Source: DATLED01 sp035525495
Lineage (GTDB): Bacteria > Actinomycetota > Acidimicrobiia > Acidimicrobiales > CADCTF01
DNA length: 64,000 bases
Assembly (NCBI GenBank): GCA_035525495.1
Contig: DATLED010000062.1
Location: 1 to 64,000, forward strand
Direction of reading: 5' to 3'
Under the pieces are notes generated by a model. The model did not search any database, was not told where the DNA came from, and saw only the letters and a program-made list of their open reading frames with translations. A program made the position numbers and the translations under genes. Below, one piece after another: positions 24,476 through 33,290 of the stretch; position 1 is the stretch's first letter; each line of letters begins with the position of its first letter.

Positions 24476-25294
24476 ATGACCGCGGTCGTTGCGGCACCAG
24501 AGCCGCTCCTCCGGGTGCGGAACGTCGAGGTCGTCTACAGCGACGTGATCCTCGTATTGCGCGGCGTCAGCCTCGAGGTGCCGACCGGGTCGATCGTCGC
24601 CGTACTCGGCGCCAACGGAGCGGGCAAGACGACGCTGCTCCGGGCGCTGAGCGGATTGTTGCCGTCGCACCGCGGCAGGATCACCAAAGGGTCCATCGAG
24701 CTCGAAGGCAAGGCGATCCACGAGCTCGAAGCCCCGTCGATCGTGCGCCGTGGTGTCAGCCAGGTCATGGAGGGCCGGCGGATCTTCGCGGAGCTGTCGG
24801 TCGACGACAACCTGCGCGCCGGGGGGTTTTCCCGGAAGAACCGCGGTGAGCTCAAGGCGTCGCACGACCGCGCCATGGAGCTGTTCCCCGTGCTCAAGCA
24901 GCGACGCAAGGCGACGGCGGGGTATCTGTCCGGCGGCGAGCAGCAGATGCTGGCGATCGCGCGCGCATTGATGGCTTCACCGCGCCTGCTGTTGCTGGAC
25001 GAGCCGTCGCTCGGTCTCGCGCCGAGGATCGTCGAGCAGATCCGTTCGATCATCGTGGACATCAACGCGCAGGGGACCAGCGTCCTCGTCGTCGAGCAGA
25101 ACGCGATGATGGCGCTGTCGATCGCGAGCCACGGGTTCGTCATGGAGCACGGCAAGGTCGTCCTCGACGGCGCGGCATCGGCGCTCATGGAGAACCAGGA
25201 CGTCCGGGAGTCGTACCTCGGCATGGGAGAGCAGGGAAGGACCTCGTTCCGCGACGTCAAGAGCTACCGGCGCAAGAAGCGATGGAGCGCGTGA
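24476..25294 (+). CDS. livF: Branched-chain-amino-acid-type ABC transporter ATPase, LivF-like
   Basis: 272 aa. Walker A GANGAGKTT, Q-loop segment (VSQVMEGRRIF), signature LSGGEQQMLAIARAL, Walker B LLLLDEPSLGL and the H-loop replaced by VVEQN, which is the LivF/HAAT-family pattern. The C-terminus is extended and basic (RDVKSYRRKKRW). First gene of a six-gene transport operon (livF, livG, acyl-CoA synthetase, livH, livM, binding protein). It overlaps livG by 13 bp. Confidence 0.92.
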   Translation: MTAVVAAPEPLLRVRNVEVVYSDVILVLRGVSLEVPTGSIVAVLGANGAGKTTLLRALSGLLPSHRGRITKGSIELEGKAIHELEAPSIVRRGVSQVMEGRRIFAELSVDDNLRAGGFSRKNRGELKASHDRAMELFPVLKQRRKATAGYLSGGEQQMLAIARALMASPRLLLLDEPSLGLAPRIVEQIRSIIVDINAQGTSVLVVEQNAMMALSIASHGFVMEHGKVVLDGAASALMENQDVRESYLGMGEQGRTSFRDVKSYRRKKRWSA

Positions 25295-26085
25295 GCCGGC
25301 CGGTCGGCCCTGAGGCGGTCACCGCCCTGCTCGAGGTCAGGGACGTGAGTCTCCGCTTCCGGGGCGTGACGGCCCTCGACGCGGTGAGCTTCGACGTGCT
25401 CGACGGCGAGCTCTTCGCGGTCATCGGGCCGAACGGCGCGGGGAAGACGTCCATCTTCAACTGCCTCAACCAGGTCTACCGGCCGCAGGAGGGGCACATC
25501 CGCCTCGGCGGCGTGGACCTCGTCGGAAAGCGTCCGCCCGAGACGGCGGCGCTCGGAGTGGCCCGCACGTTCCAGAACGTCGCGCTGTTCTCGAACCTCG
25601 ACGTCGTCGACAACCTCATGCTCGGCCGCCACCATGTGATGAGGACCGGTTTCCTGGCCGGAGCGCTCTGGCGCGGTCCGGCCCGCAAGGAGGAGGTCGC
25701 CAACCGGGCGCGCTGCGAGGAGATCATCGACTTCCTCGAGCTGCAGCCGCATCGCCTGTCCCCCGTCGGCGTCCTGCCCTACGGCGTGCAGAAGCGCATC
25801 GAGCTCGGGCGGGCGCTGGCCATGGAGCCGAAGCTGCTGCTGCTCGACGAGCCCGTCGCCGGCATGAACCTCGAGGAGACCGAGGACATGGCGCGGTACA
25901 TCCTCGACATCAAGGCGCGCCTCGGCGTCGCCATGATTCTGGTGGAGCACGACATGCACATGGTCATGGACATCGCCGATCGTGTGATGGTGCTCGACTT
26001 CGGTCGCGTGATCGCCACGGGACGGCCCGACGAGGTGCAGGCCGACCCCGAGGTCATCCGCGCGTACCTGGGGGAAGCATCGTGA
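25282..26085 (+). CDS. livG: Branched-chain-amino-acid-type ABC transporter ATPase, LivG-like
   Basis: 267 aa. Walker A GPNGAGKTS, the RTFQNVALF Q-loop of LivG, a signature region degenerated to LPYGVQKRIELGRALA (the canonical LSGGQ is PYGVQ, usual in LivG), Walker B LLLLDEPVAGM, H-loop VEHDMHMVM. Its stop overlaps the GTG of the acyl-CoA synthetase gene by 4 bp. It forms a heterodimer with the LivF-like protein. Confidence 0.92.
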   Translation: MERVSRPVGPEAVTALLEVRDVSLRFRGVTALDAVSFDVLDGELFAVIGPNGAGKTSIFNCLNQVYRPQEGHIRLGGVDLVGKRPPETAALGVARTFQNVALFSNLDVVDNLMLGRHHVMRTGFLAGALWRGPARKEEVANRARCEEIIDFLELQPHRLSPVGVLPYGVQKRIELGRALAMEPKLLLLDEPVAGMNLEETEDMARYILDIKARLGVAMILVEHDMHMVMDIADRVMVLDFGRVIATGRPDEVQADPEVIRAYLGEAS

Positions 26086-27908
26086 CGGCGACCCTCGATG
26101 CACGCAGCGACGGTCCGAATGAGCTCATCGGCCGCTCATTGCCGGCGATCCTCCTCGCGCGGGCGGCGTCGACGCCGGACGACGTGGCCCTTCGCAAGAA
26201 GGCGCTCGGTCGGTGGCGCACCTACACGTGGCGCGAGTACGCGTCGCGTGCCAGCAGCATCGGGCGCGGACTGGCCGAGCTCGGCATCGAGGAGGGCGAT
26301 CGAGTCGCGGTCCACAGCGAGAACCGCGTGGCATGGCTCCTCGCCGACATGGGAATCCAGGGCATCGGCGGTGTCACCGTCGGCGTCTACCCGACGAGCC
26401 CCGCGGCTGAGGTCGAATACCTCCTCGGTCACTCGGAAGCACGCGTCGTGATCGTCGAGGACCAGGAGCAGCTCGACAAGACGCTGGCGGTGCGCAGCCG
26501 GCTTCCCGAGCTCGAGAAGATCGTGCTCCTCGACGACACCGGGTTGCGCGGCTTCACGGACCCCATGGTGATCACGCTGGCCGAGCTCGAGGCGCTCGGC
26601 TCCCGACGTCCGGAGGAGGAGTTCGCGCGCCGGGTGGCAGAGATCGACGAGTCGAGGGTCGCGGCGATCGTCTACACGTCTGGAACGACGGGTCCGCCGA
26701 AGGGAGCGATGCTCACCCACCGCAGCCTGTTGGCGGCGGCGTCGGCGACGGCGAGCGCCTTCGGCATGAAGGCAGGCGACGAGGTCGTGTCCTACCTGCC
26801 GCTGTGTCACGTGGCCGAGCGGCTGATCTCCCTCGTGAACGCGATCGCGTTGGGGTACGTCGTCAACTTCCCGGAGAGCCCGAACACGGTGGCGCAGGAT
26901 CTCGCCGAGATCCAGCCGACCTTCTTCCTCGGCGTTCCTCGCGTCTGGGAGAAGTACCTGGCGTCGGTCGAGATCCGCATGGAGGACGCGTCGGCGCTGA
27001 AGCGCGCGAACTACCGCTTCTGGATGCGGCGCGGCCGGGCGATGGCGACCAAGAGGCTGGCCGGTGGCTCGCCTGGCGGGATCGTGTACTTGCTGGGGTG
27101 GCTGTTGCTGTACCGCACGATCCGGCGCAAGCTCGGGCTCGGCCGGGTGCGGGAAGCGGTGTCGGGTGCGGCCCCGATCGCGCCGCAGGTGCTCGAGTGG
27201 TTCTGGGCGATCGGCGTACCCGTGCGCGAAGGCTACGGTCAGACCGAGGGCACGGGGCTCGGCACGCTCAACCCGCGCGACGAGGTTCGCATCGGCACCG
27301 TCGGCAAACCAATGACCGGACTCGAGGTGCGCATCGCCGACGACGGGGAGATCCTCTTGCGGTCGCCCGCCGTCTTCGCCGGCTACTTCAAGGACGACGA
27401 GGCGACCGCGGTCACGGTTGACGGCGACGGGTGGCTGCACACCGGCGACGTCGGGATGCTCGATCGCGACAGCTATCTCACGATCACCGATCGGAAGAGG
27501 GACATCATCATCACCGCCGGCGGAAAGAACGTCTCCCCGACGGAGATCGAGAACAAGCTCAAGGTGTCGCCCCACATCAAGGAGGCGGTCGTCCTCGGCG
27601 ACCGGCGCAGGTATCTGACCGCGCTCATCGGAATCGAGCTCGACACCGTCGGGAACTGGGCGTCGAAGAATGGCGTGCCGTTCACCACCTACGCCGACCT
27701 GTCGTCGAAGCAAGAGGTCGTCGCGCTCGTCCAGGCGGTCGTCGATTCCGTGAACGAGGAGCTCGCGCAGGTCGAGACGATCAAGCGGTTCGCGCTGCTG
27801 ACGAAGGAGCTCGATCACGAAGAGGGCGAGCTGACGGCGACCCAGAAGGTGAAGCGAGCAGCGATCGCGATGGAGTTCGCGGACCTCATCGAGGGCATGT
27901 ACCAGTGA
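26082..27908 (+). CDS. Long-chain acyl-CoA synthetase (AMP-dependent ligase), FadD15-like
   Basis: 608 aa. AMP-binding motifs: P-loop YTSGTTGPPKGAMLTH, the AFGMKAGDEVVSYLPL segment, REGYGQTEGTGL (A5), the GDVGMLD... hinge, and TAGGKNVSPTEIENKL with the catalytic Lys late in the protein. Position inside a HAAT-type ABC operon, coupled by GTGA overlap to livG, suggests that the transported substrate is a carboxylic acid activated to its CoA thioester on entry (fatty or aromatic acid) rather than an amino acid. That substrate assignment is inference. Confidence 0.9.
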   Translation: MTATLDARSDGPNELIGRSLPAILLARAASTPDDVALRKKALGRWRTYTWREYASRASSIGRGLAELGIEEGDRVAVHSENRVAWLLADMGIQGIGGVTVGVYPTSPAAEVEYLLGHSEARVVIVEDQEQLDKTLAVRSRLPELEKIVLLDDTGLRGFTDPMVITLAELEALGSRRPEEEFARRVAEIDESRVAAIVYTSGTTGPPKGAMLTHRSLLAAASATASAFGMKAGDEVVSYLPLCHVAERLISLVNAIALGYVVNFPESPNTVAQDLAEIQPTFFLGVPRVWEKYLASVEIRMEDASALKRANYRFWMRRGRAMATKRLAGGSPGGIVYLLGWLLLYRTIRRKLGLGRVREAVSGAAPIAPQVLEWFWAIGVPVREGYGQTEGTGLGTLNPRDEVRIGTVGKPMTGLEVRIADDGEILLRSPAVFAGYFKDDEATAVTVDGDGWLHTGDVGMLDRDSYLTITDRKRDIIITAGGKNVSPTEIENKLKVSPHIKEAVVLGDRRRYLTALIGIELDTVGNWASKNGVPFTTYADLSSKQEVVALVQAVVDSVNEELAQVETIKRFALLTKELDHEEGELTATQKVKRAAIAMEFADLIEGMYQ

Positions 27909-27974
27909 CCCCCACCCACTTTCGAGCGCGAATGGGCGCTATGTGGCGCGCCGGTGTCCGAAAGCGGGTGGGGG
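27909..27974 (+). promoter_or_regulatory. RNA hairpin that covers the livH start region
   Basis: A 16-bp inverted repeat with one A/C mismatch: left arm 27909-27924 (CCCCCACCCACTTTCG) and right arm 27959-27974. The 34-nt loop contains a further AGCGC/GCGCT stem-loop (27925-27940). The left arm begins right after the acyl-CoA synthetase stop; the right arm is the G-rich tract that would serve as ribosome-binding site, and the livH GTG starts at 27976. Folding would hide the livH initiation site or cause partial termination. Confidence 0.6.
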
Positions 27975-27975
27975 G

Positions 27976-28872
27976 GTGAAGGATCTCCTTCAGTTCCTGG
28001 TTGCTGGGGTGGCGGTCGGGACGCTGTACGCATTGGTGGCGCTGGGGTTCGTGATCATCTACAAGGCGACGGGCATCATCAACTTCGCGCAGGGCGCGCT
28101 GGCGCTCGTCGGGGCGTACCTCACGTACAACTTCTCGCAGACGTGGCGATTGCCGTTCTTCGTCAGCGTCGTCCTGGCGGTGATGGCCTGCGGCGCGCTC
28201 GGCCTCTTGATCGAGCGGGTGATCCTCTCCCGCATGGTCGGACAGCCGGTGTTCGCGGTGATCATGATCACGATCGGACTGTCGATCGTCATCGACCAGG
28301 CGGTGATCATGATCTGGGGTGGCGGCACGCTTCCACTGGACGATCCGTGGCAGTTGTCGACGATCCAACTCGGCGACATCACCGTCCCCGAGAGCGACCT
28401 GGCCCGCATCGTCGTCGCCGCCGTGCTCCTCGCGACGTTCTTCCTCTTCTTCAAGTTCTCCGTCCTCGGCGTGGCCATGCGGGCGACAGCCAGCGACCAG
28501 GAAGCCGCCTTGGCGCAGGGCATCAGCGTCCGCCGAATCGTCGGTGTCACGTGGGCCGTCGCCGCCGGCATCGCCACCACCGCGGGCGTGCTCCTCGCCT
28601 CGGGTGGACGTGGCGTCGAACCCTCCCTCAGCGTCATCGCCCTCGTCGCGTTCCCTGCCGTGATCCTCGGGGGGCTCGACTCGCCCGGAGGCTCCGTCGT
28701 CGGCGGCATCGTCATCGGCATCGTCGAGGTCCTGACCGCCGGCTACAGCGACAAGCTTCCCGAGTTCCTCGGCACCAACTTCCAGCGGGTCACCCCCTAC
28801 GTTGTGCTCGTGCTCATCCTCCTCGTCCGCCCCTACGGTCTCTTCGGGACCAGGGAGGTACAGCGCGTGTGA
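27976..28872 (+). CDS. livH: Branched-chain-amino-acid-type ABC permease, LivH-like
   Basis: 298 aa, about eight membrane helices. LivH family signs: TLYALVALGFVIIYKATGIINFAQGALA at the N-terminus (first half of this is the usual family opening), and the EAA-like GLDSPGGSVVGGIVIG near the end. GTG 27976 is preceded by a G-tract inside the hairpin arm. Pairs with LivM. Confidence 0.92.
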   Translation: MKDLLQFLVAGVAVGTLYALVALGFVIIYKATGIINFAQGALALVGAYLTYNFSQTWRLPFFVSVVLAVMACGALGLLIERVILSRMVGQPVFAVIMITIGLSIVIDQAVIMIWGGGTLPLDDPWQLSTIQLGDITVPESDLARIVVAAVLLATFFLFFKFSVLGVAMRATASDQEAALAQGISVRRIVGVTWAVAAGIATTAGVLLASGGRGVEPSLSVIALVAFPAVILGGLDSPGGSVVGGIVIGIVEVLTAGYSDKLPEFLGTNFQRVTPYVVLVLILLVRPYGLFGTREVQRV

Positions 28873-28909
28873 GCGAAGCGAGCGGCCCGCCCGCCCAGAG
28901 GCGATCACC

Positions 28910-30007
28910 GTGAGTGCGATCGCCGACCGCCTTCGCCAGCCGCGCCTCGTCACCGATTACGGCGACGACCTGAAGCTCATGGGCACGCCGGTGAAGCGCC
29001 TCGGCATGCTCGTCCTCACCCTCGTGTACGTCGGCGCGCCGCTGTACCTCACGGACTTCCCGCTGTCGGTGCTCGACGTCGCTGGCATCTTCGTCATCGG
29101 CACCATCGGCCTCAACCTCCTCACCGGGTACACGGGACAGGTCAGTCTCGGTCACGCCTTCTTCATGGCCATCGGGGCGTACGTGTGGGCCCACTTCGGA
29201 GGCGAGCAGGGCATGTCGATCCTCGTGTGGCTGCCCCTGGCGGCGGTGATCGGCGGGGTCGTGGGCGGCATCGTCGGACCGTTCGCCCTCCGACTTCGCG
29301 GCAACTACCTCGCGATCGTCTCGCTCGGCCTCGTCTTCATCGGCATCCACATCTGGAAGAACTTCGAGTCCGTCACCGGCGGTGGGATCGGCTTCACCGG
29401 CGAGGACCGCAGCGCCTACCTCGGACCGCTCGACTTCGAGCACCTGAAGCTCGGCGCCCACGCCTACACCGTCGACCAGTCGTACTTCTGGTTGATCTGG
29501 TCGGTCGTCGCCCTGGCCGCGCTGCTGGCCAAGAACATCGTGCGCTCGCGGCCCGGCCGCGCGATGCAGGCGATCCGTGATCGCGACGTCGCCGCCGCCA
29601 TCGTCGGAGTCAACCTCGCGCGCTACAAGGTCGGCGCGTTCGTCCTGTCGAGCGCGCTCGCCGCCGTCGCCGGTGCGCTCTACGGCTCGTACTTCAACTT
29701 CGTGAACCCGGAGTACTGGAACCTGTTCCTCTCCGTCCAGTTCATCGCCATGGTGATCGTGGGCGGCGTCGGGACGATCTTCGGGTCCATCCTCGGAGGG
29801 CTGTTCGTCGGTAGCGTCCCCAGCCTCATCTCGAACTACGGGGACTCCATCCCGCTCATCGACCGGCTCGGCGTCAGCGTGCCGGAATTCAACGCCATCC
29901 TCTTCGGGATCGTGATCATCCTGTTCCTCGTGCTCGAACCGCACGGACTGGCGGGGATCTGGTTCCGGATCAAGGCCTACTTCCGGGCCTGGCCGTTCTC
30001 GTACTGA
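28910..30007 (+). CDS. livM: Branched-chain-amino-acid-type ABC permease, LivM-like
   Basis: 365 aa, GTG 28910. Several membrane helices, the GLNLLTGYTGQVSLGHAFF motif typical of LivM, RAMQAIRDRDVAAAIVGVN (conserved cytoplasmic loop that contacts the ATPases) and GGVGTIFGSILGGLFVG. It begins 37 bp after livH and ends 22 bp before the binding protein. Confidence 0.92.
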   Translation: MSAIADRLRQPRLVTDYGDDLKLMGTPVKRLGMLVLTLVYVGAPLYLTDFPLSVLDVAGIFVIGTIGLNLLTGYTGQVSLGHAFFMAIGAYVWAHFGGEQGMSILVWLPLAAVIGGVVGGIVGPFALRLRGNYLAIVSLGLVFIGIHIWKNFESVTGGGIGFTGEDRSAYLGPLDFEHLKLGAHAYTVDQSYFWLIWSVVALAALLAKNIVRSRPGRAMQAIRDRDVAAAIVGVNLARYKVGAFVLSSALAAVAGALYGSYFNFVNPEYWNLFLSVQFIAMVIVGGVGTIFGSILGGLFVGSVPSLISNYGDSIPLIDRLGVSVPEFNAILFGIVIILFLVLEPHGLAGIWFRIKAYFRAWPFSY

Positions 30008-30029
30008 CCACCAACAGGGGGACACCGCA

Positions 30030-31340
30030 ATGCTGCACGATCAGACCAGTCCGAACCGGCGCTTCGTCGCCGCGCTGCTCGCCCTGCTGCTGCTGGCCGC
30101 GGCCTGCGGCGGGCGCAACGACAACGAGGACGCGGCCGACGACAGCGCCGGCGACGACCGGTCGACGGCGACGACGGAGAAGAAGGAGCTCGTCGCCGGC
30201 CCGGGCTTCGACCTCTCGACGATCAAGGTCGGCGCGCTCACGCCGCTCACCGGGCCGGTCGCCGGCGTCATCGGGATCCCCCTCACCGAGGGCAACAAGG
30301 TGTACCTCGAGAAGGTCAACGCCGCGGGCGGGATCGCCGGCAAGTACAAGCTCGAGCTGGTCGCCGAGGACAACGTCTACAACACCGACAACACGAAGAC
30401 GAAGTACAAGCAGATCAAGGACCAGGTCGTGATGTTCGCCCAGATCCTCGGCACGCCGCCGACGTCTGCGGTGCTCGTCGACCTCAAGACCGACAAGATC
30501 ATGGCGTCACCGGCGTCTCTCGACGCCCAGTGGATCGGCGAGGAGAACCTGCTGCCCGTCGGCGGTCCGTACCAGACGCAGATCATCAACGGCCTCGCGT
30601 ACGCGCTCGACGAGGGGGGCGCCAAGGGCAAGACGGTGTGCGCCTTCGCAGCCGATGATGCATACGGCGAGGCCGGTCTCCAGGGACTCGAGTTCGCGGA
30701 GAAGGAGCTGAAGTTCACGAAGGGTCCGATCACGCGCTACACCGCCACGGACACCGACTTCACGGCGCAGGTCACGCAGCTCAAGAACGGCAACTGCGGC
30801 ATCGTCGTCGACGTGTCGCTGCCGACGCAGACCAACACCATGCTCGGCAAGGCACAGCAGCTGGGCTTCGACCCGCAGTACTACGTCAACCAGTCACCGA
30901 CGTGGCTCTCGGCCTTCGCCGCCAGCCCGGTCTGGCAGAAGAACGTGCTGGTGATGGGCGAGGGAACGACGTGGGGCGACGAGACGGTGCCGGGGATGAA
31001 GGAGATGCTCGCCGACGTCGCCAAGTTCCGGCCGGAGCAGAAGCCCGATTCCTATTTCACCTTCGGGTACGCGCAGATGAAGGCCGTCGTGAAGCTCCTC
31101 GAGAAGGCGGTCGAGATGGGCGACCTCAGCCGCGAGGGCATCCTCGGCGCCAGCAAGGAGCTCGGCACCGTGAAGTTCGACGGACTCTTCGGCGACTACC
31201 GCTACGGCAAGGTCGAGGATCGCAAGCCGCCGAAGGCCAGCACCGTGTACAAGGTCAGCGCCACCGCGCCCGGTGGTCTCGAGGCGGTCAAGAAGAACTT
31301 CGAGTCCGACGCGGCCAAGAAGTTCGAACTGGGGAAGTAG
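30030..31340 (+). CDS. ABC transporter substrate-binding lipoprotein, LivK/HAAT-type
   Basis: 436 aa. Lipoprotein signal peptide with lipobox LAAAC (Cys about 27), then a Thr/Asp-rich linker and a periplasmic-binding-type fold: IKVGALTPLTGPVAG, YLEKVNAAGGIAGKYK, DDAYGEAGLQGLEFAEK. GGGGG lies upstream of the ATG. It gives the substrate to LivHMFG. With an acyl-CoA synthetase in the operon, a non-amino-acid ligand is plausible. Last gene of the operon. Confidence 0.9.
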   Translation: MLHDQTSPNRRFVAALLALLLLAAACGGRNDNEDAADDSAGDDRSTATTEKKELVAGPGFDLSTIKVGALTPLTGPVAGVIGIPLTEGNKVYLEKVNAAGGIAGKYKLELVAEDNVYNTDNTKTKYKQIKDQVVMFAQILGTPPTSAVLVDLKTDKIMASPASLDAQWIGEENLLPVGGPYQTQIINGLAYALDEGGAKGKTVCAFAADDAYGEAGLQGLEFAEKELKFTKGPITRYTATDTDFTAQVTQLKNGNCGIVVDVSLPTQTNTMLGKAQQLGFDPQYYVNQSPTWLSAFAASPVWQKNVLVMGEGTTWGDETVPGMKEMLADVAKFRPEQKPDSYFTFGYAQMKAVVKLLEKAVEMGDLSREGILGASKELGTVKFDGLFGDYRYGKVEDRKPPKASTVYKVSATAPGGLEAVKKNFESDAAKKFELGK

Positions 31341-31382
31341 AGGGTCGCCAGCGAGCGGGCGGCACGCGGGTGGAGCGAGCCA

Positions 31383-31979
31383 TCAGAGCAGATCCTCCGC
31401 GGCCTGGCGCACCTGCCAGTCGCGGTCGTCCAACGCACGTCGGAGGGCCGTCTCCACGTCCTCGCCCTCGAAGGGGGCGAGGGCGAGGACGGCCCTGCGA
31501 CGCACGGCCGGCTTGTCGGCGGTCGCCGCCAGGATCGCCGGCAGTCCGGCGGGATCGCCGATCGCACCGAGGGCGGCCACGGCCGCCTCGCGGACGAGGG
31601 CATCCTGGTGCGTCGTCGCCATCGAGGCGAGCCGCCCCACGACGCCGGGCGCCGCGGGCGAGCCCCGTTCGCCGAGGGACCAGGCGGCGGTCTCGGCGAC
31701 GAGCGGTTCGGCGTCGTCGAGCAGGTCCGACAGGTCGACCGACGGATGGGAGCGGGCCTCGGCCGCCGCTCGCTTTCGGACCTCGGGGGTGGGGTCGTGC
31801 AGGGCGGTCGTCAGGTCATCGTCGGTGAGGCGAGACAAGCGGGCCAGCGCGCCGAGGGCCGTCGCCCGAACCGACGGTGCCGGGTCGTCGACGAGCGCCC
31901 GCGCGGTGTCGACGTCGTCGGTGTGACCGGCGATCGCAGCCCGTCGTCGCCGAGTCGTCGTCTCAGGATCCGGGCCCAC
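31383..31979 (-). CDS. HEAT-repeat protein
   Basis: 198 aa from GTG 31979, the only supported start in the frame. At least five helical HEAT/PBS-lyase-like repeats (units such as SVRATALGALARL, EVRKRAAAEARSH, LVAETAAWSLGERG, LVREAAVAALGAIG, VRRRAVLALAPFEG, WQVRQAAEDLL). No signal peptide. Such proteins act as protein-protein scaffolds, or as lyases for bilin in phycobilisome organisms, which is not expected here. Divergent from sortase, 63 bp between starts. Confidence 0.75.
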   Translation of the reverse strand: MGPDPETTTRRRRAAIAGHTDDVDTARALVDDPAPSVRATALGALARLSRLTDDDLTTALHDPTPEVRKRAAAEARSHPSVDLSDLLDDAEPLVAETAAWSLGERGSPAAPGVVGRLASMATTHQDALVREAAVAALGAIGDPAGLPAILAATADKPAVRRRAVLALAPFEGEDVETALRRALDDRDWQVRQAAEDLL

Positions 31980-32042
31980 GATGCCGACATCGTCGTCGGC
32001 CGTGGGCGAGTACGCCAGCGGGGATGCGAAACTGGGAGCGCG

Positions 32043-32765
32043 ATGACCGACAAGCACCGACTCCTCCTGCTGGTCGCCAGCGGGATCCTCCTGTTCTCGG
32101 GTCTCGTCGCGGTCGTCGACGAACGATCCGTGCCGGCAAGGGCGTCGGAGTCGCCGCTGCTCGAGGTTTCGCCGCCGGAGACGACCACGACGACGGTCGC
32201 CGAGACCACGACGGCGGTGTCCGAGACGACCGTGCCGCCGGTCGAGGACCAGCAGTCGACCACGCGGCCCGCGGCGATGAGCGGCGGAGCCATCGTCCCG
32301 CCGAAGAACGCGTACGCACCAGAGCCGATCCAGGAGATCGGGACGATCGAGATCCCTCGCATCGGCCTGAACCACAAGATCATGCACGGCATCACCTTGC
32401 GAAACATCGACTTCGGGCCAAGCCACTGGCCCGGGACGCCGCTGCCCGGCGAAGCCGGGAACGTCGTGTTCGCCGGCCACCGGGTGACCCACACCCACCC
32501 GTTCCGCCGCATCAACGAACTCGAGGCCGGCGACGACATCTTCTTCACGGTGGCGGGGGTCCGCAGCCACTACGTGGTGAGCGGCCACGAGGTCGTGTCG
32601 CCGAGCCGGCTCGACATCGTCAACCCGACGCCGACGCCGACGGCGACGCTCTTCGCCTGCCACCCGCCGGGGTCGGCGCGGCAGCGCTACGTCGTGCGGG
32701 CGGCCCTGGTCACCGCCGACGCGCAGCCTGCACCTGCCGAGTCCCCAATGCCGACGCCGGAGTGA
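32043..32765 (+). CDS. srtE: Class E sortase
   Basis: A 240-aa membrane-anchored transpeptidase that attaches surface proteins to the wall. N-terminal membrane helix (about 5-24), a Thr-rich linker, then the sortase barrel with the catalytic His in FAGHRVTHTHPF, Cys206 in TLFACHPPG and the Arg in ARQRYVV. The class E feature, Tyr-containing sorting signal recognition, cannot be judged from here. No LPxTG/LAxTG substrate gene is adjacent. No Shine-Dalgarno is seen; ATG 32043. Confidence 0.87.
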   Translation: MTDKHRLLLLVASGILLFSGLVAVVDERSVPARASESPLLEVSPPETTTTTVAETTTAVSETTVPPVEDQQSTTRPAAMSGGAIVPPKNAYAPEPIQEIGTIEIPRIGLNHKIMHGITLRNIDFGPSHWPGTPLPGEAGNVVFAGHRVTHTHPFRRINELEAGDDIFFTVAGVRSHYVVSGHEVVSPSRLDIVNPTPTPTATLFACHPPGSARQRYVVRAALVTADAQPAPAESPMPTPE

Positions 32766-32858
32766 GCGCCTCCACGGGCTAGCTCGGCGTGACCATGAGA
32801 GAATCCTCAAGACGCCCGCACCCCGGTCCGATGCAGTGGGTGCGGAAAGGAGCGAGGC

Positions 32859-33284
32859 ATGTCGCACATGGTCATCTACCGGTCGGTCGAAGGACAGCCC
32901 GTGTTCCATCAGGTCGAGAACCTGGAGGACGCAGCGAGGCACGTCGAGACCCTTCGGAATGCGGGGCAGGGCGGCGACGCCCGGATCTTCGCCATGAAGG
33001 AAGTCAAGATCGAGGTCAAGACCTACTACCGGGTCGAAGTCGCTCCCGACGAGGCCCCTGCCGCCGCGCCGAAGCCGGCGGTCGCGGCGGACCCAGCCGC
33101 AGATGCAGCCGCGCCGCCACCGCCGCCGCCCGCTCCGGCGGGTCCCGCTCCGACCGCGCCCCCCGTCGCTGCCAACAACGCCCCGGCTGCAGCCGCGGCG
33201 GCCCCGGCAGCGGTCAAGCCCGAGCCGGCCGCCGCCGGTGCGGCCGCCAACGGCGGGCGCTTCGGGCTCTTCGGCAAGGGCTAG
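32859..33284 (+). CDS. Conserved hypothetical with Ala/Pro-rich tail, 141 aa
   Basis: N-terminal ~65 aa fold (MSHMVIYRSVEGQPVFHQVE ... ARIFAMKEVKIEVKTYYRVEV) of unrecognised function, then a low-complexity Ala/Pro tail and a terminal NGGRFGLFGKG. AAAGGAG is 8 nt before the ATG. The compact domain plus disordered tail suggests a structural or adaptor role. I cannot assign a function. Confidence 0.6.
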   Translation: MSHMVIYRSVEGQPVFHQVENLEDAARHVETLRNAGQGGDARIFAMKEVKIEVKTYYRVEVAPDEAPAAAPKPAVAADPAADAAAPPPPPPAPAGPAPTAPPVAANNAPAAAAAAPAAVKPEPAAAGAAANGGRFGLFGKG

Positions 33285-33290
33285 TCGGCC

